A DNA stretch of 64,000 nucleotides from JAWLHA01 sp041690535 (GCA_041690535.1 JAWLHA010000014.1:1-64000); one strand, 5' to 3'; counted from the stretch's first letter, positions 47,297 through 56,267 are shown. The notes: generated by a model not told the origin, from the sequence alone. Numbers and translations: made by a program.

Positions 47297-48313
47297 ATGA
47301 TCATCATCATGAATTCCGAGGTCACCGACGCGCAGATTGACGCGGTGGTCAAGCGCCTGAAGGCCGTCGGCCTGGACAGCAACGTCTCGCGCGGCGTCGA
47401 ACGTACCGTCATCGGCGCGATTGGCGACGAGACCAAGCTGGACAAGGAGGCCATCCAGGCCCTGCCCGGGGTGGAAGACGTCATCCGGGTCATGAAGCCG
47501 TACAAGATCGTCGCCCGGTCGTACCACAAGGAAGACACCGTCATCGACATCAAAGGCGTGAAGCTCGGTGGCAAGACGGTGCAGATCATCTCTGGCCCCT
47601 GTTCGGTGGAGACGCAGGCCCAGATGGACGAGGCCGCCAGGGCGACCGCCGCGGCCGGGTGCCGGCTGATGCGCGGAGGCGCCTTCAAGCCGCGCACCAG
47701 CCCCTATACCTTCCAGGGAACGGGCATCGAGGGGCTGGAGATGTTCCGCGCTGCCGCGGACAAGCACAACCTGCCCATCGTCACTGAGCTGATGGATGTG
47801 CGGATGCTCGATACCTTTCTCGAATACGATGTGGACGTGATCCAGATCGGCACCCGCAACATGCAGAATTTCGATCTCCTGAAAGAGGTGGGCCGCTGTC
47901 ACAAGCCGGTCATCCTCAAGCGGGGCATGTCCGCCACCATCAGCGAATGGCTGATGGCTGCCGAATACATCGCCGCGGGCGGTAACCACAACATCATCTT
48001 CTGCGAACGGGGTGTGCGCAGCTTCGAAACCTACTACCGCAACATGCTCGATGTCACGGCGATCCCAGTGCTGAAGAAAGAGACGCATCTGCCGGTGATC
48101 GTCGATCCCAGCCACGCCGGGGGCAAGGCGTGGATGGTGCCGGCCCTGGCGAAAGCGGCGGTGGCCGCTGGTGCCGACGGGCTGCTGGTCGAGATGCATC
48201 CGACCCCCTGTGAGGCTTGGTGCGATGCCGATCAGGCCCTCAGTCCTTCGGAGTTGAACGCGCTGATGGGCCAGCTTGGGGCGATCGCCCAGGCCATCGG
48301 CAGGGACATCTGA
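47297..48313 (+). CDS. aroF: DAHP synthase, type I-beta
   Basis: A 338-residue 3-deoxy-7-phosphoheptulonate synthase, the entry step of the shikimate pathway. An N-terminal ferredoxin-like regulatory domain (about 1-70) precedes the TIM barrel with SGPCSVE (99-105), the RGGAFKPRTSPYTFQG loop and PSHAGGKAWMV. This N-extended form resembles the Thermotoga/Bacillus class rather than the E. coli AroFGH class; effector control through the extra domain is likely. The symbol reflects function, not orthology with E. coli AroF. Confidence 0.94.
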   Translation: MIIIMNSEVTDAQIDAVVKRLKAVGLDSNVSRGVERTVIGAIGDETKLDKEAIQALPGVEDVIRVMKPYKIVARSYHKEDTVIDIKGVKLGGKTVQIISGPCSVETQAQMDEAARATAAAGCRLMRGGAFKPRTSPYTFQGTGIEGLEMFRAAADKHNLPIVTELMDVRMLDTFLEYDVDVIQIGTRNMQNFDLLKEVGRCHKPVILKRGMSATISEWLMAAEYIAAGGNHNIIFCERGVRSFETYYRNMLDVTAIPVLKKETHLPVIVDPSHAGGKAWMVPALAKAAVAAGADGLLVEMHPTPCEAWCDADQALSPSELNALMGQLGAIAQAIGRDI

Positions 48314-48326
48314 GACGGAGTACCCC

Positions 48327-49196
48327 TTGAGCGTGCGATACGGGCGGGTTTGCATCATCGGGGTCGGGCTGATTGGGGGCTCGCTGGCCCGTGCCCTCAA
48401 GGCGGCGCAGGCTTGTGATGAGATCGTCGGCGTCGGCCGCGATGCGGACCACCTGCGCAGGGCGGTGGAGCTGGGTGTGGTGGACCGCATCGAGACCGAC
48501 ATGGCCAAGGGCCTGGAAGGGGCCGAGCTGGCGGTGGTGGCCGTGCCTGTGGGGCGCATGGGCGAGGTCTTCCGTCAGATGGCCCCTCACCTGCAGGCTC
48601 GTACCATTGTGACCGATGTCGGCAGCACCAAGGCGTCGGTGGTCAAGGCGGCGCTGGAGGTGTTCGGCGCCGTGCCGCCGCGGTTCGTCCCTGGCCACCC
48701 CATTGCCGGGACCGAGCGCAGCGGGGTGGAGGCCTCCTTTGCCGAGCTGTATCGCGATCGGCGTGTGATTCTGACGCCGCTTCCGGAGACCGAGTCGGAC
48801 GCGGTAGAGGCGGTCAAGGCCATGTGGGAGGCCGCGGGCGCACTGGTGGAGACCATGGACGTGGTTCACCACGATGAAGTCCTGGCCGCCACCAGCCATT
48901 TGCCCCACGTGCTGGCCTTCAGCCTGGTCCATGCCCTGGCACGCATGGACGAGAAAGTGGAGATTTTCAAGTATGCCGCTGGCGGGTTCCGGGACTTCAC
49001 CCGCATCGCCTCCAGCGACGCCACCATGTGGCACGACATCTGTCTCGCGAATCGGGAGGCCATTCTCAAGACCCTGGCCTACTTCACCAGTGATCTGGCT
49101 GCCTTGGCCGATGCCATCGAGCAGGGCGACGGGGAGTACATCCGGCAGGTCTTCGCGCGGGCGAAGGAAGCGCGGGACAATTTCTGCAATCTTTGA
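48327..49196 (+). CDS. tyrA: Prephenate/arogenate dehydrogenase
   Basis: A 289-residue NAD(P)-dependent TyrA making the direct tyrosine precursor. The dinucleotide loop IIGVGLIGGSLARAL (10-24) opens the protein; TDVGSTK, PGHPIAGTERSG and the SHLPHVLAFSL helix with its catalytic His pair follow. The TTG at 48327 after GACGGAG is preferred; a GTG two codons later is also possible. It stands alone and is not fused to chorismate mutase or to aroA. Confidence 0.95.
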   Translation: MSVRYGRVCIIGVGLIGGSLARALKAAQACDEIVGVGRDADHLRRAVELGVVDRIETDMAKGLEGAELAVVAVPVGRMGEVFRQMAPHLQARTIVTDVGSTKASVVKAALEVFGAVPPRFVPGHPIAGTERSGVEASFAELYRDRRVILTPLPETESDAVEAVKAMWEAAGALVETMDVVHHDEVLAATSHLPHVLAFSLVHALARMDEKVEIFKYAAGGFRDFTRIASSDATMWHDICLANREAILKTLAYFTSDLAALADAIEQGDGEYIRQVFARAKEARDNFCNL

Positions 49197-49223
49197 GCCC
49201 TCGAGGGCGACCCGGAACAATAC

Positions 49224-50540
49224 ATGTCCGATAAGAACGTCACCTATTTCGTGGCGCCCGGGGGGCGCCTGTCCGGCAAGCTGCGCGTGCCGGGCGACAA
49301 ATCCATCTCTCACCGCTCCATCATGCTGGGCGCCCTGGCCGAAGGCACGACCGAGATCGAGGGCTTTTTGCAGGGGGAGGACAATCTGGCCACTCTCGAG
49401 GCTTTCAGGGCCATGGGGGTGAGGATCGAGGGGCCGGATGCCGCCGGTCGGGTCGTGGTCCACGGTGTGGGCCTGCATGGCCTGCAGGCTCCGGGCCAAC
49501 CGCTGTACCTTGGGAATTCAGGCACTTCCATGCGGCTGTTGGCGGGGCTGATGGCCGGGCAGCAATTCGATTGCGAGATGAGTGGCGACGCCTCCCTCTC
49601 CACGCGGCCCATGCGGCGGGTGACCGAACCGCTGGCCGCGATGGGGGCGAGGGTGGAAACCACGGAGGGGGGCACACCGCCGTTGAAGGTGCGCGGTGGG
49701 CAACCCCTCAAAGGGTTCGATTATCTTATGCCGGTGGCGAGCGCGCAGGTGAAGTCCTGTCTGCTGCTGGCCGGGCTCTACGCCGAGGGGGAGACCTGTG
49801 TGACCGAGCCCGCCCCCACCCGGGACCACACCGAGCGGATGCTCGCTGGCTTCGGTTATCCCGTGCGGCGGGAGGGGAGCCGGGTGTGTGTACTGCCCGG
49901 CGGGACCCTCAAGGCGACCCGCATCGAGGTGCCGGCGGACATCTCTTCGGCAGCTTTTTTCATGGTCGGGGCCTCCATCAGCTCCGGGTCGGATGTGACA
50001 CTGGAGCATGTGGGCATGAACCCGACCCGAACCGGGATCATCAACATCCTCAAACTGATGGGGGCCGAAATCGAGATCCTGCGGGAGCGGCAAGTCGGGG
50101 GCGAACCGGTGGCCGATGTGCGGGTCCGGAGTGCCCCACTGAAGGGCATTCGCATTCCCGAGGAGCAGGTACCGTTGGCGATTGACGAGTTCCCCGCCCT
50201 GTTCATTGCCGCAGCCTGTGCGGAAGGGGAGACCGTACTGACCGGGGCGCGGGAGCTGCGGGTCAAGGAGAGTGATCGGATCCAGGTGATGGCCGATGGC
50301 TTGCAGGCCCTGGGCGTGAGCGCGCAACCCACTGAGGACGGTATCATCATCCAGGGCGGACCCCTCGGCGGGGGGAGGGTACACAGTCACGGTGACCACC
50401 GCATTGCCATGTCCTTCACCATGGCGGCACTGCGGGCGAGCGGGTCCGTTGTCATCGAAGACTGCGCCAATGTGAACACCTCCTTCCCGGGTTTCGCCGC
50501 GCTGGCCCGCCAGGCCGGGGTGGCGCTTGAGGAGCGGTGA
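49224..50540 (+). CDS. aroA: 3-phosphoshikimate 1-carboxyvinyltransferase (EPSP synthase)
   Basis: AroA (438 aa) transfers enolpyruvate from PEP to shikimate-3-P. The motifs RVPGDKSISHRSIMLGALA and GNSGTSMRLLAGLMAG mark the substrate sites, and RELRVKESDRI precedes the second half of the inside-out barrel. Overall it looks like the class II (AroA of Agrobacterium/Bacillus) type, judging from the GDKSISHRS and LGNSGTSMRLL forms. It is 27 bp from tyrA. Confidence 0.96.
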   Translation: MSDKNVTYFVAPGGRLSGKLRVPGDKSISHRSIMLGALAEGTTEIEGFLQGEDNLATLEAFRAMGVRIEGPDAAGRVVVHGVGLHGLQAPGQPLYLGNSGTSMRLLAGLMAGQQFDCEMSGDASLSTRPMRRVTEPLAAMGARVETTEGGTPPLKVRGGQPLKGFDYLMPVASAQVKSCLLLAGLYAEGETCVTEPAPTRDHTERMLAGFGYPVRREGSRVCVLPGGTLKATRIEVPADISSAAFFMVGASISSGSDVTLEHVGMNPTRTGIINILKLMGAEIEILRERQVGGEPVADVRVRSAPLKGIRIPEEQVPLAIDEFPALFIAAACAEGETVLTGARELRVKESDRIQVMADGLQALGVSAQPTEDGIIIQGGPLGGGRVHSHGDHRIAMSFTMAALRASGSVVIEDCANVNTSFPGFAALARQAGVALEER

Positions 50541-50572
50541 TCGCTCTGGATCATTGAACTAGCCCTTGCGGG

Positions 50573-50612
50573 CATGGCGCGGAGGTCCGCGGCCGGGGGG
50601 GCCGGCGCCATG
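50573..50612. other. GC-rich nested inverted repeat between aroA and cmk
   Basis: CATGGCGC (50573-50580) pairs with GCGCCATG (50605-50612), and within the loop CGGCC pairs with GGCCG. There is no T-tract, so it is unlikely to be a terminator; it may be an mRNA structure or processing site in the cmk leader. Confidence 0.45.
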
Positions 50613-50657
50613 TTCCATTGCGGCCCCCCGGTGCCAGACAGAGCGTTGCAGGCAATC

Positions 50658-51350
50658 ATGAATCAAACCCATATCCCGGTGATCACGGTGGATGGCCCCA
50701 GCGGGGTCGGCAAGGGAACCATCAGCCTGTCGCTGGCGCGTCGCCTCGGTTGGCACTTCCTGGACAGCGGCGCACTCTACAGAGTTACCGCTCTTGGGGC
50801 TCGGCGGCGGCTTGTCTCGTTTGATGACGAGCCGTCCCTTACGCAACTCGCCGCGGGACTTGCGGTCGAATTCACCGACGACGGGAATGGGCATCCGCGG
50901 GTCATCCTGGATGGGGATGACGTCACCGATGCCATCCGCACCGAGAGCTGCGGTAACGATGCCTCCCGTGTGGCGGCCCTCCCGGCCGTGCGGGAGGCGC
51001 TGTTGGGACGGCAGCGGGCGTTTCGCCAAGCCCCAGGGTTGGTGGCGGACGGGCGGGACATGGGCAATTCCGTGTTCCCCACGGCGAATGTCAAGATTTT
51101 TCTGACCGCACGCCCGGAAGTCCGTGCCGAACGGCGCTATAAGCAGTTGAAGGAAAAGGGGTTAAGTGTTAGCCTTTCCAACCTTCTGAGCGAGATCGCC
51201 GAACGGGATGCGCGGGACAGCTCGCGCGCGGCCTCGCCACTCAAGCCGGCACCGGATGCCGTGGTGATCGACACCTCGGATCTGGGTATCGAAGCCGTGC
51301 TCGAGCAGGTGCTCGAGGCTTGTCGCAGCGGTCTAGGCTTAGAACAGTAG
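50658..51350 (+). CDS. cmk: Cytidylate kinase
   Basis: Cmk (230 aa) phosphorylates CMP and dCMP. The P-loop GPSGVGKGT (13-21), LDSGALYR, and DGRDMGNSVFP are conserved, with the last slightly unlike the usual DGRDMGTVVFP. The ATG 50658 is chosen by homology; a frame reaching back into the preceding hairpin is not coding. cmk-rpsA is an ancient gene pair. Confidence 0.96.
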   Translation: MNQTHIPVITVDGPSGVGKGTISLSLARRLGWHFLDSGALYRVTALGARRRLVSFDDEPSLTQLAAGLAVEFTDDGNGHPRVILDGDDVTDAIRTESCGNDASRVAALPAVREALLGRQRAFRQAPGLVADGRDMGNSVFPTANVKIFLTARPEVRAERRYKQLKEKGLSVSLSNLLSEIAERDARDSSRAASPLKPAPDAVVIDTSDLGIEAVLEQVLEACRSGLGLEQ

Positions 51351-51361
51351 TTTGACAAGGT

Positions 51362-51444
51362 GGTCCGGCGGGGGGAACTCCGGTGGACCGAAGCTATTTT
51401 TCAACCACAACCCGCAGCACCGAGGCAGGCAGCTTTGGCGGTGC
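51362..51444 (+). promoter_or_regulatory. Structured rpsA leader
   Basis: Two hairpins lie in the 119-bp cmk-rpsA gap: GGTCC...GGACC (51362-51389, with an inner CGG/CCG) and GCACCG...CGGTGC (51417-51444). The ribosome site before rpsA is weak (TTTAGG). A structured leader with a poor Shine-Dalgarno is how E. coli rpsA is autoregulated by S1, so a similar role is plausible here. Confidence 0.5.
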
Positions 51445-51469
51445 GGCTCTTACCTTTAGGTTTTTCAGA

Positions 51470-53140
51470 ATGAGCGAAAGCTTTGCAGAACTTTTCGAAC
51501 AGAGCCTGAATGACACCCAGATGCGCCCCGGTTCCATTGTGACCGGTACGGTGGTGCACATCGGCTCCGATGTAGTGGTGGTCAACGCCGGACTCAAGTC
51601 GGAAGGCATGATTTCGGTGGACCAGTTCCTCAACGAGAAGGGTGAACTGGAGATTCAGGTCGGCGACCAGGTCGATGTGGCGCTCGAAGCTGTGGAAGAC
51701 GGTTTCGGTGCGACCCGCCTGTCCCGCGAAAAGGCGAAGCGTGCCGAATCCTGGACCCGGCTGGAGAAGGCCAGCGACGCCAACGAGACCGTCGTCGGTC
51801 GCATCGTCGATAAGGTCAAAGGCGGATTCACGGTCGAGCTGCAGGACATTCGCGCGTTCCTGCCGGGCTCACTGGTGGACGTGCGCCCTGTCCGCGATCC
51901 CTCCTACCTGGAAGGCAAGGACCTCGAGTTCAAGGTCATCAAGCTGGATCGCAAGCGCAACAACGTGGTGGTCTCCCGCCGCGCAGTGGTGGAGGCCGAG
52001 ACCAGCGAAGAGCGCCAGGCGCTGCTGGACAACCTGCAGGAAGGCCAGGTGGTCAAGGGGATCGTCAAGAACCTCACCGATTACGGTGCGTTCGTCGACC
52101 TGGGCGGCATCGATGGTCTGTTGCATATCACCGACATGGCCTGGAAGCGGGTCAAGCACCCCTCCGAGATCGTCAATGTGGGCGACGAGATCGACGTGAA
52201 GGTGCTCAAGTTCGATCGCGAGCGCAACCGCGTCTCCCTGGGTCTCAAGCAGCTGGGCGAGGATCCGTGGGCCGATATCACCCGCCGCTACCCCGAGAAG
52301 ACCCGCCTGTTCGGCAAGGTCACCAATCTCACCGACTACGGCTGCTTCGTGGAGCTGGAAGAGGGTGTCGAAGGCCTGGTGCATGTCTCGGAGATGGACT
52401 GGACCAACAAGAACATCCACCCCTCCAAGGTTGTGCAGCTTGGCGATGAGGTGGAAGTCATGGTCCTCGACATCGACGAGGAGCGTCGCCGCATCTCCCT
52501 GGGTATGAAGCAGTGCATACTCAACCCCTGGGAAGAGTTCGCCGCGAGCCACAACAAGAACGACAAGGTTGTGGGCAAGATCAAGTCCATTACCGACTTC
52601 GGTATCTTCATCGGGCTGGACGGGGGCATCGATGGTCTGGTACACCTGTCCGACATCTCCTGGAACGAGACCGGCGAAGATGCCGTGCGCCGGTTCAAGA
52701 AGGGTGATGAGGTCGAGGCGATGATCCTGGCCATCGATCCGGAGCGGGAGCGCATCTCTCTGGGGATGAAGCAGATGGAGAAAGATCCCTTCTCCAACTA
52801 TGTCGGTGAGCACCAGAAGGGCAGCATCATCCGTGGCCTCATCAAGGAAGTGGATGCCAAGGGTGCCGTGGTTGAGCTCGGCGACGGCGTGGAGGGCTAC
52901 CTGCGCGCATCCGAGCTGTCACGCGACCGTGTGGAAGATGCGCGCAGCGTGCTGAAAGAGGGTGACGAGGTCGAGGCCAAGTTTATCGGGGTCGACCGGA
53001 AGAATCGCACCATCAACCTCTCCATCAAGGCGAAGGATAGCGACGAGGAGATCGAGGCCGTGCAGGACTACAACCGTTCTGCACCTGCGACCCCGACCCT
53101 TGGGGATCTCATCAAGGAACAGATGGAAAAGAACGACTAA
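51470..53140 (+). CDS. rpsA: 30S ribosomal protein S1
   Basis: S1 (556 aa) binds mRNA and the 30S subunit. Six S1-type OB domains can be followed, the later four recurring with LTDYGAFVDLGG, LTDYGCFVELEEG, ITDFGIFIGLDGG and a diverged last copy; VSRRAVVEAE marks domain 2. The start MSESFAELFEQSL at 51470 is the standard N-terminus; an 87-bp longer frame reads through the leader hairpins and is rejected. Confidence 0.98.
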   Translation: MSESFAELFEQSLNDTQMRPGSIVTGTVVHIGSDVVVVNAGLKSEGMISVDQFLNEKGELEIQVGDQVDVALEAVEDGFGATRLSREKAKRAESWTRLEKASDANETVVGRIVDKVKGGFTVELQDIRAFLPGSLVDVRPVRDPSYLEGKDLEFKVIKLDRKRNNVVVSRRAVVEAETSEERQALLDNLQEGQVVKGIVKNLTDYGAFVDLGGIDGLLHITDMAWKRVKHPSEIVNVGDEIDVKVLKFDRERNRVSLGLKQLGEDPWADITRRYPEKTRLFGKVTNLTDYGCFVELEEGVEGLVHVSEMDWTNKNIHPSKVVQLGDEVEVMVLDIDEERRRISLGMKQCILNPWEEFAASHNKNDKVVGKIKSITDFGIFIGLDGGIDGLVHLSDISWNETGEDAVRRFKKGDEVEAMILAIDPERERISLGMKQMEKDPFSNYVGEHQKGSIIRGLIKEVDAKGAVVELGDGVEGYLRASELSRDRVEDARSVLKEGDEVEAKFIGVDRKNRTINLSIKAKDSDEEIEAVQDYNRSAPATPTLGDLIKEQMEKND

Positions 53141-53154
53141 AAGCTGTGCGGTCA

Positions 53155-53175
53155 GGGAGGCCCTCCGGGCCTCCC
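53155..53175 (+). other. Strong hairpin between rpsA and ihfB
   Basis: Perfect 9-bp stem GGGAGGCCC/GGGCCTCCC with a TCC loop, not followed by a T-tract. It is either a weak terminator or a 3'-stabilising structure for the rpsA message. Confidence 0.6.
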
Positions 53176-53194
53176 CTACCCCTGGACACCATCA

Positions 53195-53512
53195 ATGACC
53201 AAATCCGAGCTCATCGAAATACTCGCGCGTAAGCAGTCGCAATTGGCTTACAAGGATGTGGAGCTGGCGGTGAAGACCATTCTCGAGCACATGGGCGCCA
53301 CCCTTGCAAGTGGCGAGCGCATCGAGATTCGGGGGTTCGGCAGCTTTTCCCTTCATTATCGGCCACCCCGCATGGGGCGCAACCCCAAGACCGGCGAAGC
53401 GGTCTCTCTGGGGGCAAAATACGTCCCGCATTTCAAGCCCGGCAAGGAGCTGCGCGAGCGCGTCAATGCAGGCCTGGAAGATGGGCTGGAAATTCACGAC
53501 AGCGGCAGCTGA
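53195..53512 (+). CDS. ihfB: Integration host factor subunit beta
   Basis: IHF-beta (105 aa) is a DNA-bending, HU-family subunit that partners with IhfA. KSELIEILARKQ opens the protein, and the flexible DNA-binding arm with GRNPKTGEAV and the FKPGKELRERVN end are typical of the beta chain. The last ten residues form a short acidic tail. ihfB after rpsA is the standard gammaproteobacterial order. Confidence 0.97.
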   Translation: MTKSELIEILARKQSQLAYKDVELAVKTILEHMGATLASGERIEIRGFGSFSLHYRPPRMGRNPKTGEAVSLGAKYVPHFKPGKELRERVNAGLEDGLEIHDSGS

Positions 53513-53542
53513 TCTCCCGCATTCTCCATCATCAGCTTAAGT

Positions 53543-53568
53543 GTCCGAAAGGTTCGGACCTTTGTTTT
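53543..53568 (+). terminator. Intrinsic terminator after ihfB
   Basis: Stem GTCCGAA/TTCGGAC with an AGG loop, followed by CTTTGTTTT. It separates the ribosomal/aromatic string from the lapAB unit. Confidence 0.8.
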
Positions 53569-53636
53569 CACAGCCAAGCGTAATATCCTGACGACTTACG
53601 CACGGTGCTCGCTTTGGCTGGTCAGTGGGGAGATTC

Positions 53637-53930
53637 ATGAAAAAAGTCTTGGCTTTGCTCGTCCTGCCGGTCGTGGCTTTGCTTGGGCTCGAGTTCGCCC
53701 TGCTCAATTCTCAACCGGTTCAATTCAATTACTACTTCGGGAGCCTGGAGGCTCCGCTGGCTCTCATCATCGTGGTGACCCTCTTCCTTGGCAGTGTGAC
53801 GGGGGGACTGGTGTGTATGGGAGCCGTGCTCAAGGAGAAGAGTCACAATGCAGGTCTGCGCAAGCGCATTGGCGTTACCGAGAAAGAGCTGAGAAACCTG
53901 CGCGAGATCCCCCTCAAAGACAGGCAGTGA
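53637..53930 (+). CDS. lapA: Lipopolysaccharide assembly protein A domain protein
   Basis: A 97-residue inner-membrane protein with two transmembrane helices (about 2-20 and 38-60) and a charged cytoplasmic coiled region. FALLNSQPVQFNYYFGSLEAPL, recognised through its NSQPVQFNYYFG core, is the LapA (DUF1049) signature. LapA works with LapB and FtsH in control of LpxC and LPS synthesis. The ATG at 53637 after GTGGGGAGA is preferred over a start four codons upstream. Confidence 0.93.
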   Translation: MKKVLALLVLPVVALLGLEFALLNSQPVQFNYYFGSLEAPLALIIVVTLFLGSVTGGLVCMGAVLKEKSHNAGLRKRIGVTEKELRNLREIPLKDRQ

Positions 53931-53932
53931 AG

Positions 53933-55096
53933 ATGGGGATTGAGCTGCTCTTTCTGCTGCTGCCCGTCGCCGCCTTCTCGGGCTGGATGGCGGGACGGCG
54001 TTCAGGGAGGGGCGCAACCACAGTCCGCTCGCTCTCTTCTGACTATTTCAAAGGTTTGAACTTCCTCCTCAACGAACAGCCGGACAAGGCCATCGAGGTC
54101 TTTGTTCAGATGTTGGAGGTGGACAACGAGACCATTGACACCCATTTGGCCATCGCGAACCTGTTCCGCCGGCGGGGCGAGGTGGATCGGGCCATTCGGA
54201 TTCACCAAAACCTGATCGCACGACCCACCCTGGGGCGGGATCAGCGCAATCAGGCGCTCTTCGAGCTTGGGCGCGACTACATGCGGGCCGGATTGCTCGA
54301 TCGCGCGGAAAGCCTGTTTCAGGAACTGGTCCCCGACAGCCGCTACGGTCAGCAGGCGCTGAGCCAACTGCTCGACATCTTCGAACAGGAGAAGGAGTGG
54401 GACCAGGCCATCAGTGCAGCGAAACGGCTCGAATCCAAACAAGGTACGGCAATGGGGAGCGTCGTCGCCCACTACTATTGTGAGCTGGCGGAGACGGCAC
54501 TTGCCCGATCGGACCGGCTAGCCGCGCGGAAGTTGTTGAAGGGGGCGCTCTCAGAGGATCGCGCCTGTGTACGGGCCAGCCTGCTGGAGGGTCAAATGGC
54601 CATCCAGGAGGGCAACCACAAGGCGGCGCTCAAGTCATTCCAGCGGGTGGAGCTGCAGAGTCCGGCCTATCTTTCCGAAATTGTCTCTCCTCTGCTCCTC
54701 TGTTATCGCGCCCTTGGCCGCACCGGGGAGTTACTCGATTATTTCGGACAGCTCTCACGGGAGCACGGGAACATGAGCGTACTGCTCGCTGAGTCCCGGC
54801 TGCTTGAAGAAGAGCAGGGGCATGAGGCCGCCGTGGCCCATATTACCGAATTCCTACGGACGCGCCCCTCGGTTCGGGGCCTCTCCAGGCTTATCGAACT
54901 GAAGCTGGAGCACAGCGATGCCAGTGTGCGTGAGGACCTTGGTGTCCTGCAGGATCTCACGGCGCAATTGCTGGGTTCAAGTGCCGTGTACAAGTGTGAA
55001 GCATGTGGTTTTTCCGGGAAGGCACTTCACTGGCACTGCCCCAGTTGCAAGCAGTGGAACACCGTAAAACCCATTGTCGGTATCGAGGGCGCATAG
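53933..55096 (+). CDS. lapB: Lipopolysaccharide assembly protein B
   Basis: LapB/YciM (387 aa). A single N-terminal transmembrane helix (about 2-18) anchors a cytoplasmic TPR array (DYFKGLNFLLNEQPDKAIEVF and following repeats). A C-terminal rubredoxin-like zinc domain (about 354-372) has the cysteine pairs CEACG and CPSC. LapB delivers LpxC to FtsH, so this gene and the ftsH in this window are functional partners. It begins 2 bp after lapA. Confidence 0.96.
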   Translation: MGIELLFLLLPVAAFSGWMAGRRSGRGATTVRSLSSDYFKGLNFLLNEQPDKAIEVFVQMLEVDNETIDTHLAIANLFRRRGEVDRAIRIHQNLIARPTLGRDQRNQALFELGRDYMRAGLLDRAESLFQELVPDSRYGQQALSQLLDIFEQEKEWDQAISAAKRLESKQGTAMGSVVAHYYCELAETALARSDRLAARKLLKGALSEDRACVRASLLEGQMAIQEGNHKAALKSFQRVELQSPAYLSEIVSPLLLCYRALGRTGELLDYFGQLSREHGNMSVLLAESRLLEEEQGHEAAVAHITEFLRTRPSVRGLSRLIELKLEHSDASVREDLGVLQDLTAQLLGSSAVYKCEACGFSGKALHWHCPSCKQWNTVKPIVGIEGA

Positions 55097-55124
55097 CCCC
55101 TTTTCGAGCAGGAGTTCAATCAGC

Positions 55125-55814
55125 ATGTCCAGCCCCATCGTTGTTGCCCTGGATTTCCCGTCGCCGGATCAGGCCCTCTCCCTGGTGGGGCATCTCGACC
55201 CGGCGCGCTGCCGCCTGAAAGTGGGCAAGGAGTTGTTCGTAAGGGGGGGACCGCAGTTGGTGGAGCAGCTGGTGGCGAGGGGTTATGACGTGTTCCTCGA
55301 CCTCAAGTTCCACGACATCCCGAACACCGTCGCCCGCGCATGTGAGGCCGCCGCGGACCTGGGGGTCTGGATGGTCAACGTACATGCTCTGGGAGGGCGG
55401 CGCATGATGGAGGCGGCGCGGGAAGCGGTCGACAAGGCCGCGCACAAACCGCTGCTCATCGGGGTCACGGTGCTGACCAGTATGGGCGCTGAGGATATCT
55501 CGGAGATTGGGCTCTCCGGCAGTCCGGCTGATAATGTCCTGAGGCTGGCAGCCTTGGCCAGGGCCTCGGGGTTGGACGGCGTCGTGTGCTCTCCACAGGA
55601 AGTGGTGCAATTGCGGGCCAGCCAGGGGCGGGACTTTCGCCTGGTCACGCCGGGTATTCGCCCGGCCGGCAGCCAACTTGGGGATCAGAGGCGCGCCATG
55701 ACGCCGGCAGAGGCGGTGGCGGCCGGGAGCGATTTCTTGGTCATCGGCCGTCCGGTCACCGCCGCTCCCGATCCCCTGGGTGCGCTGGCCGGGATCGAAG
55801 CCGAACTCACCTAG
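55125..55814 (+). CDS. pyrF: Orotidine-5'-phosphate decarboxylase
   Basis: PyrF (229 aa) catalyses the last step of UMP synthesis. Catalytic residues are Asp10, Lys32, and the Asp59-Lys61-Asp64 cluster in DLKFHDIPNT; the phosphate site GIRPAGSQLGDQRR is in the C-terminal part. ATG 55125 follows GCAGGAG. The lapA-lapB-pyrF order is shared with E. coli. Confidence 0.97.
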   Translation: MSSPIVVALDFPSPDQALSLVGHLDPARCRLKVGKELFVRGGPQLVEQLVARGYDVFLDLKFHDIPNTVARACEAAADLGVWMVNVHALGGRRMMEAAREAVDKAAHKPLLIGVTVLTSMGAEDISEIGLSGSPADNVLRLAALARASGLDGVVCSPQEVVQLRASQGRDFRLVTPGIRPAGSQLGDQRRAMTPAEAVAAGSDFLVIGRPVTAAPDPLGALAGIEAELT

Positions 55815-55908
55815 GTATCGAAATAGTACCCTCTTGAAGCGAGGGAATTTAGGGGTTAGAGTCGTCCGTGGCGCCAAGGTTGGCGTCTCTGATGCAAAGG
55901 AGTGTTCG

Positions 55909-56172
55909 ATGAAAAACCTCTATTCCCTCATTTTTTCCTCGATTTTGACGGTCCTCCCCATGGCCGCCCTGGCCGCAGCCGTCAACATCAACAAGGCGGA
56001 CGAGGTTGAGCTCGCTTCCATCAAGGGGATCGGGCCTCAGCGCGCGAAGGCAATCGTTGAGTTCCGCGAACAGCATGGTCAGTTCAAGAGCGTTGACGAC
56101 CTGACCCTGGTCAAGGGGATCGGCCCCGCCATCGTAAGCAGCAACCGCGATCGCCTGACAACCGACCAGTAA
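55909..56172 (+). CDS. Secreted ComEA-like helix-hairpin-helix protein
   Basis: An 87-residue protein: a signal peptide (about 1-22, ending ALAAA), then a single ComEA-type domain with two helix-hairpin-helix motifs (INKADEVELASIKGIGPQRA and VDDLTLVKGIGPAIV by their GIGPQRA and GIGPAIV cores). Such proteins bind DNA in the periplasm; small stand-alone forms are common in gammaproteobacteria, and a role in DNA uptake is possible but not shown. AAAGGAG precedes the ATG. Confidence 0.9.
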   Translation: MKNLYSLIFSSILTVLPMAALAAAVNINKADEVELASIKGIGPQRAKAIVEFREQHGQFKSVDDLTLVKGIGPAIVSSNRDRLTTDQ

Positions 56173-56267
56173 TATCCGCTGGCGTCCATTCGCCCCTGCC
56201 TCCGCGTGCGGGTGATACCCGGCCGCGGCGGCGGTGGGTTGAAGGCGCGATGGATGCAGTTTCTTTG

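Noticed and set aside
46112..48559. 815-codon open frame opposite hisC-aroF-tyrA
   Set aside because: Antisense shadow; same reasons as above.
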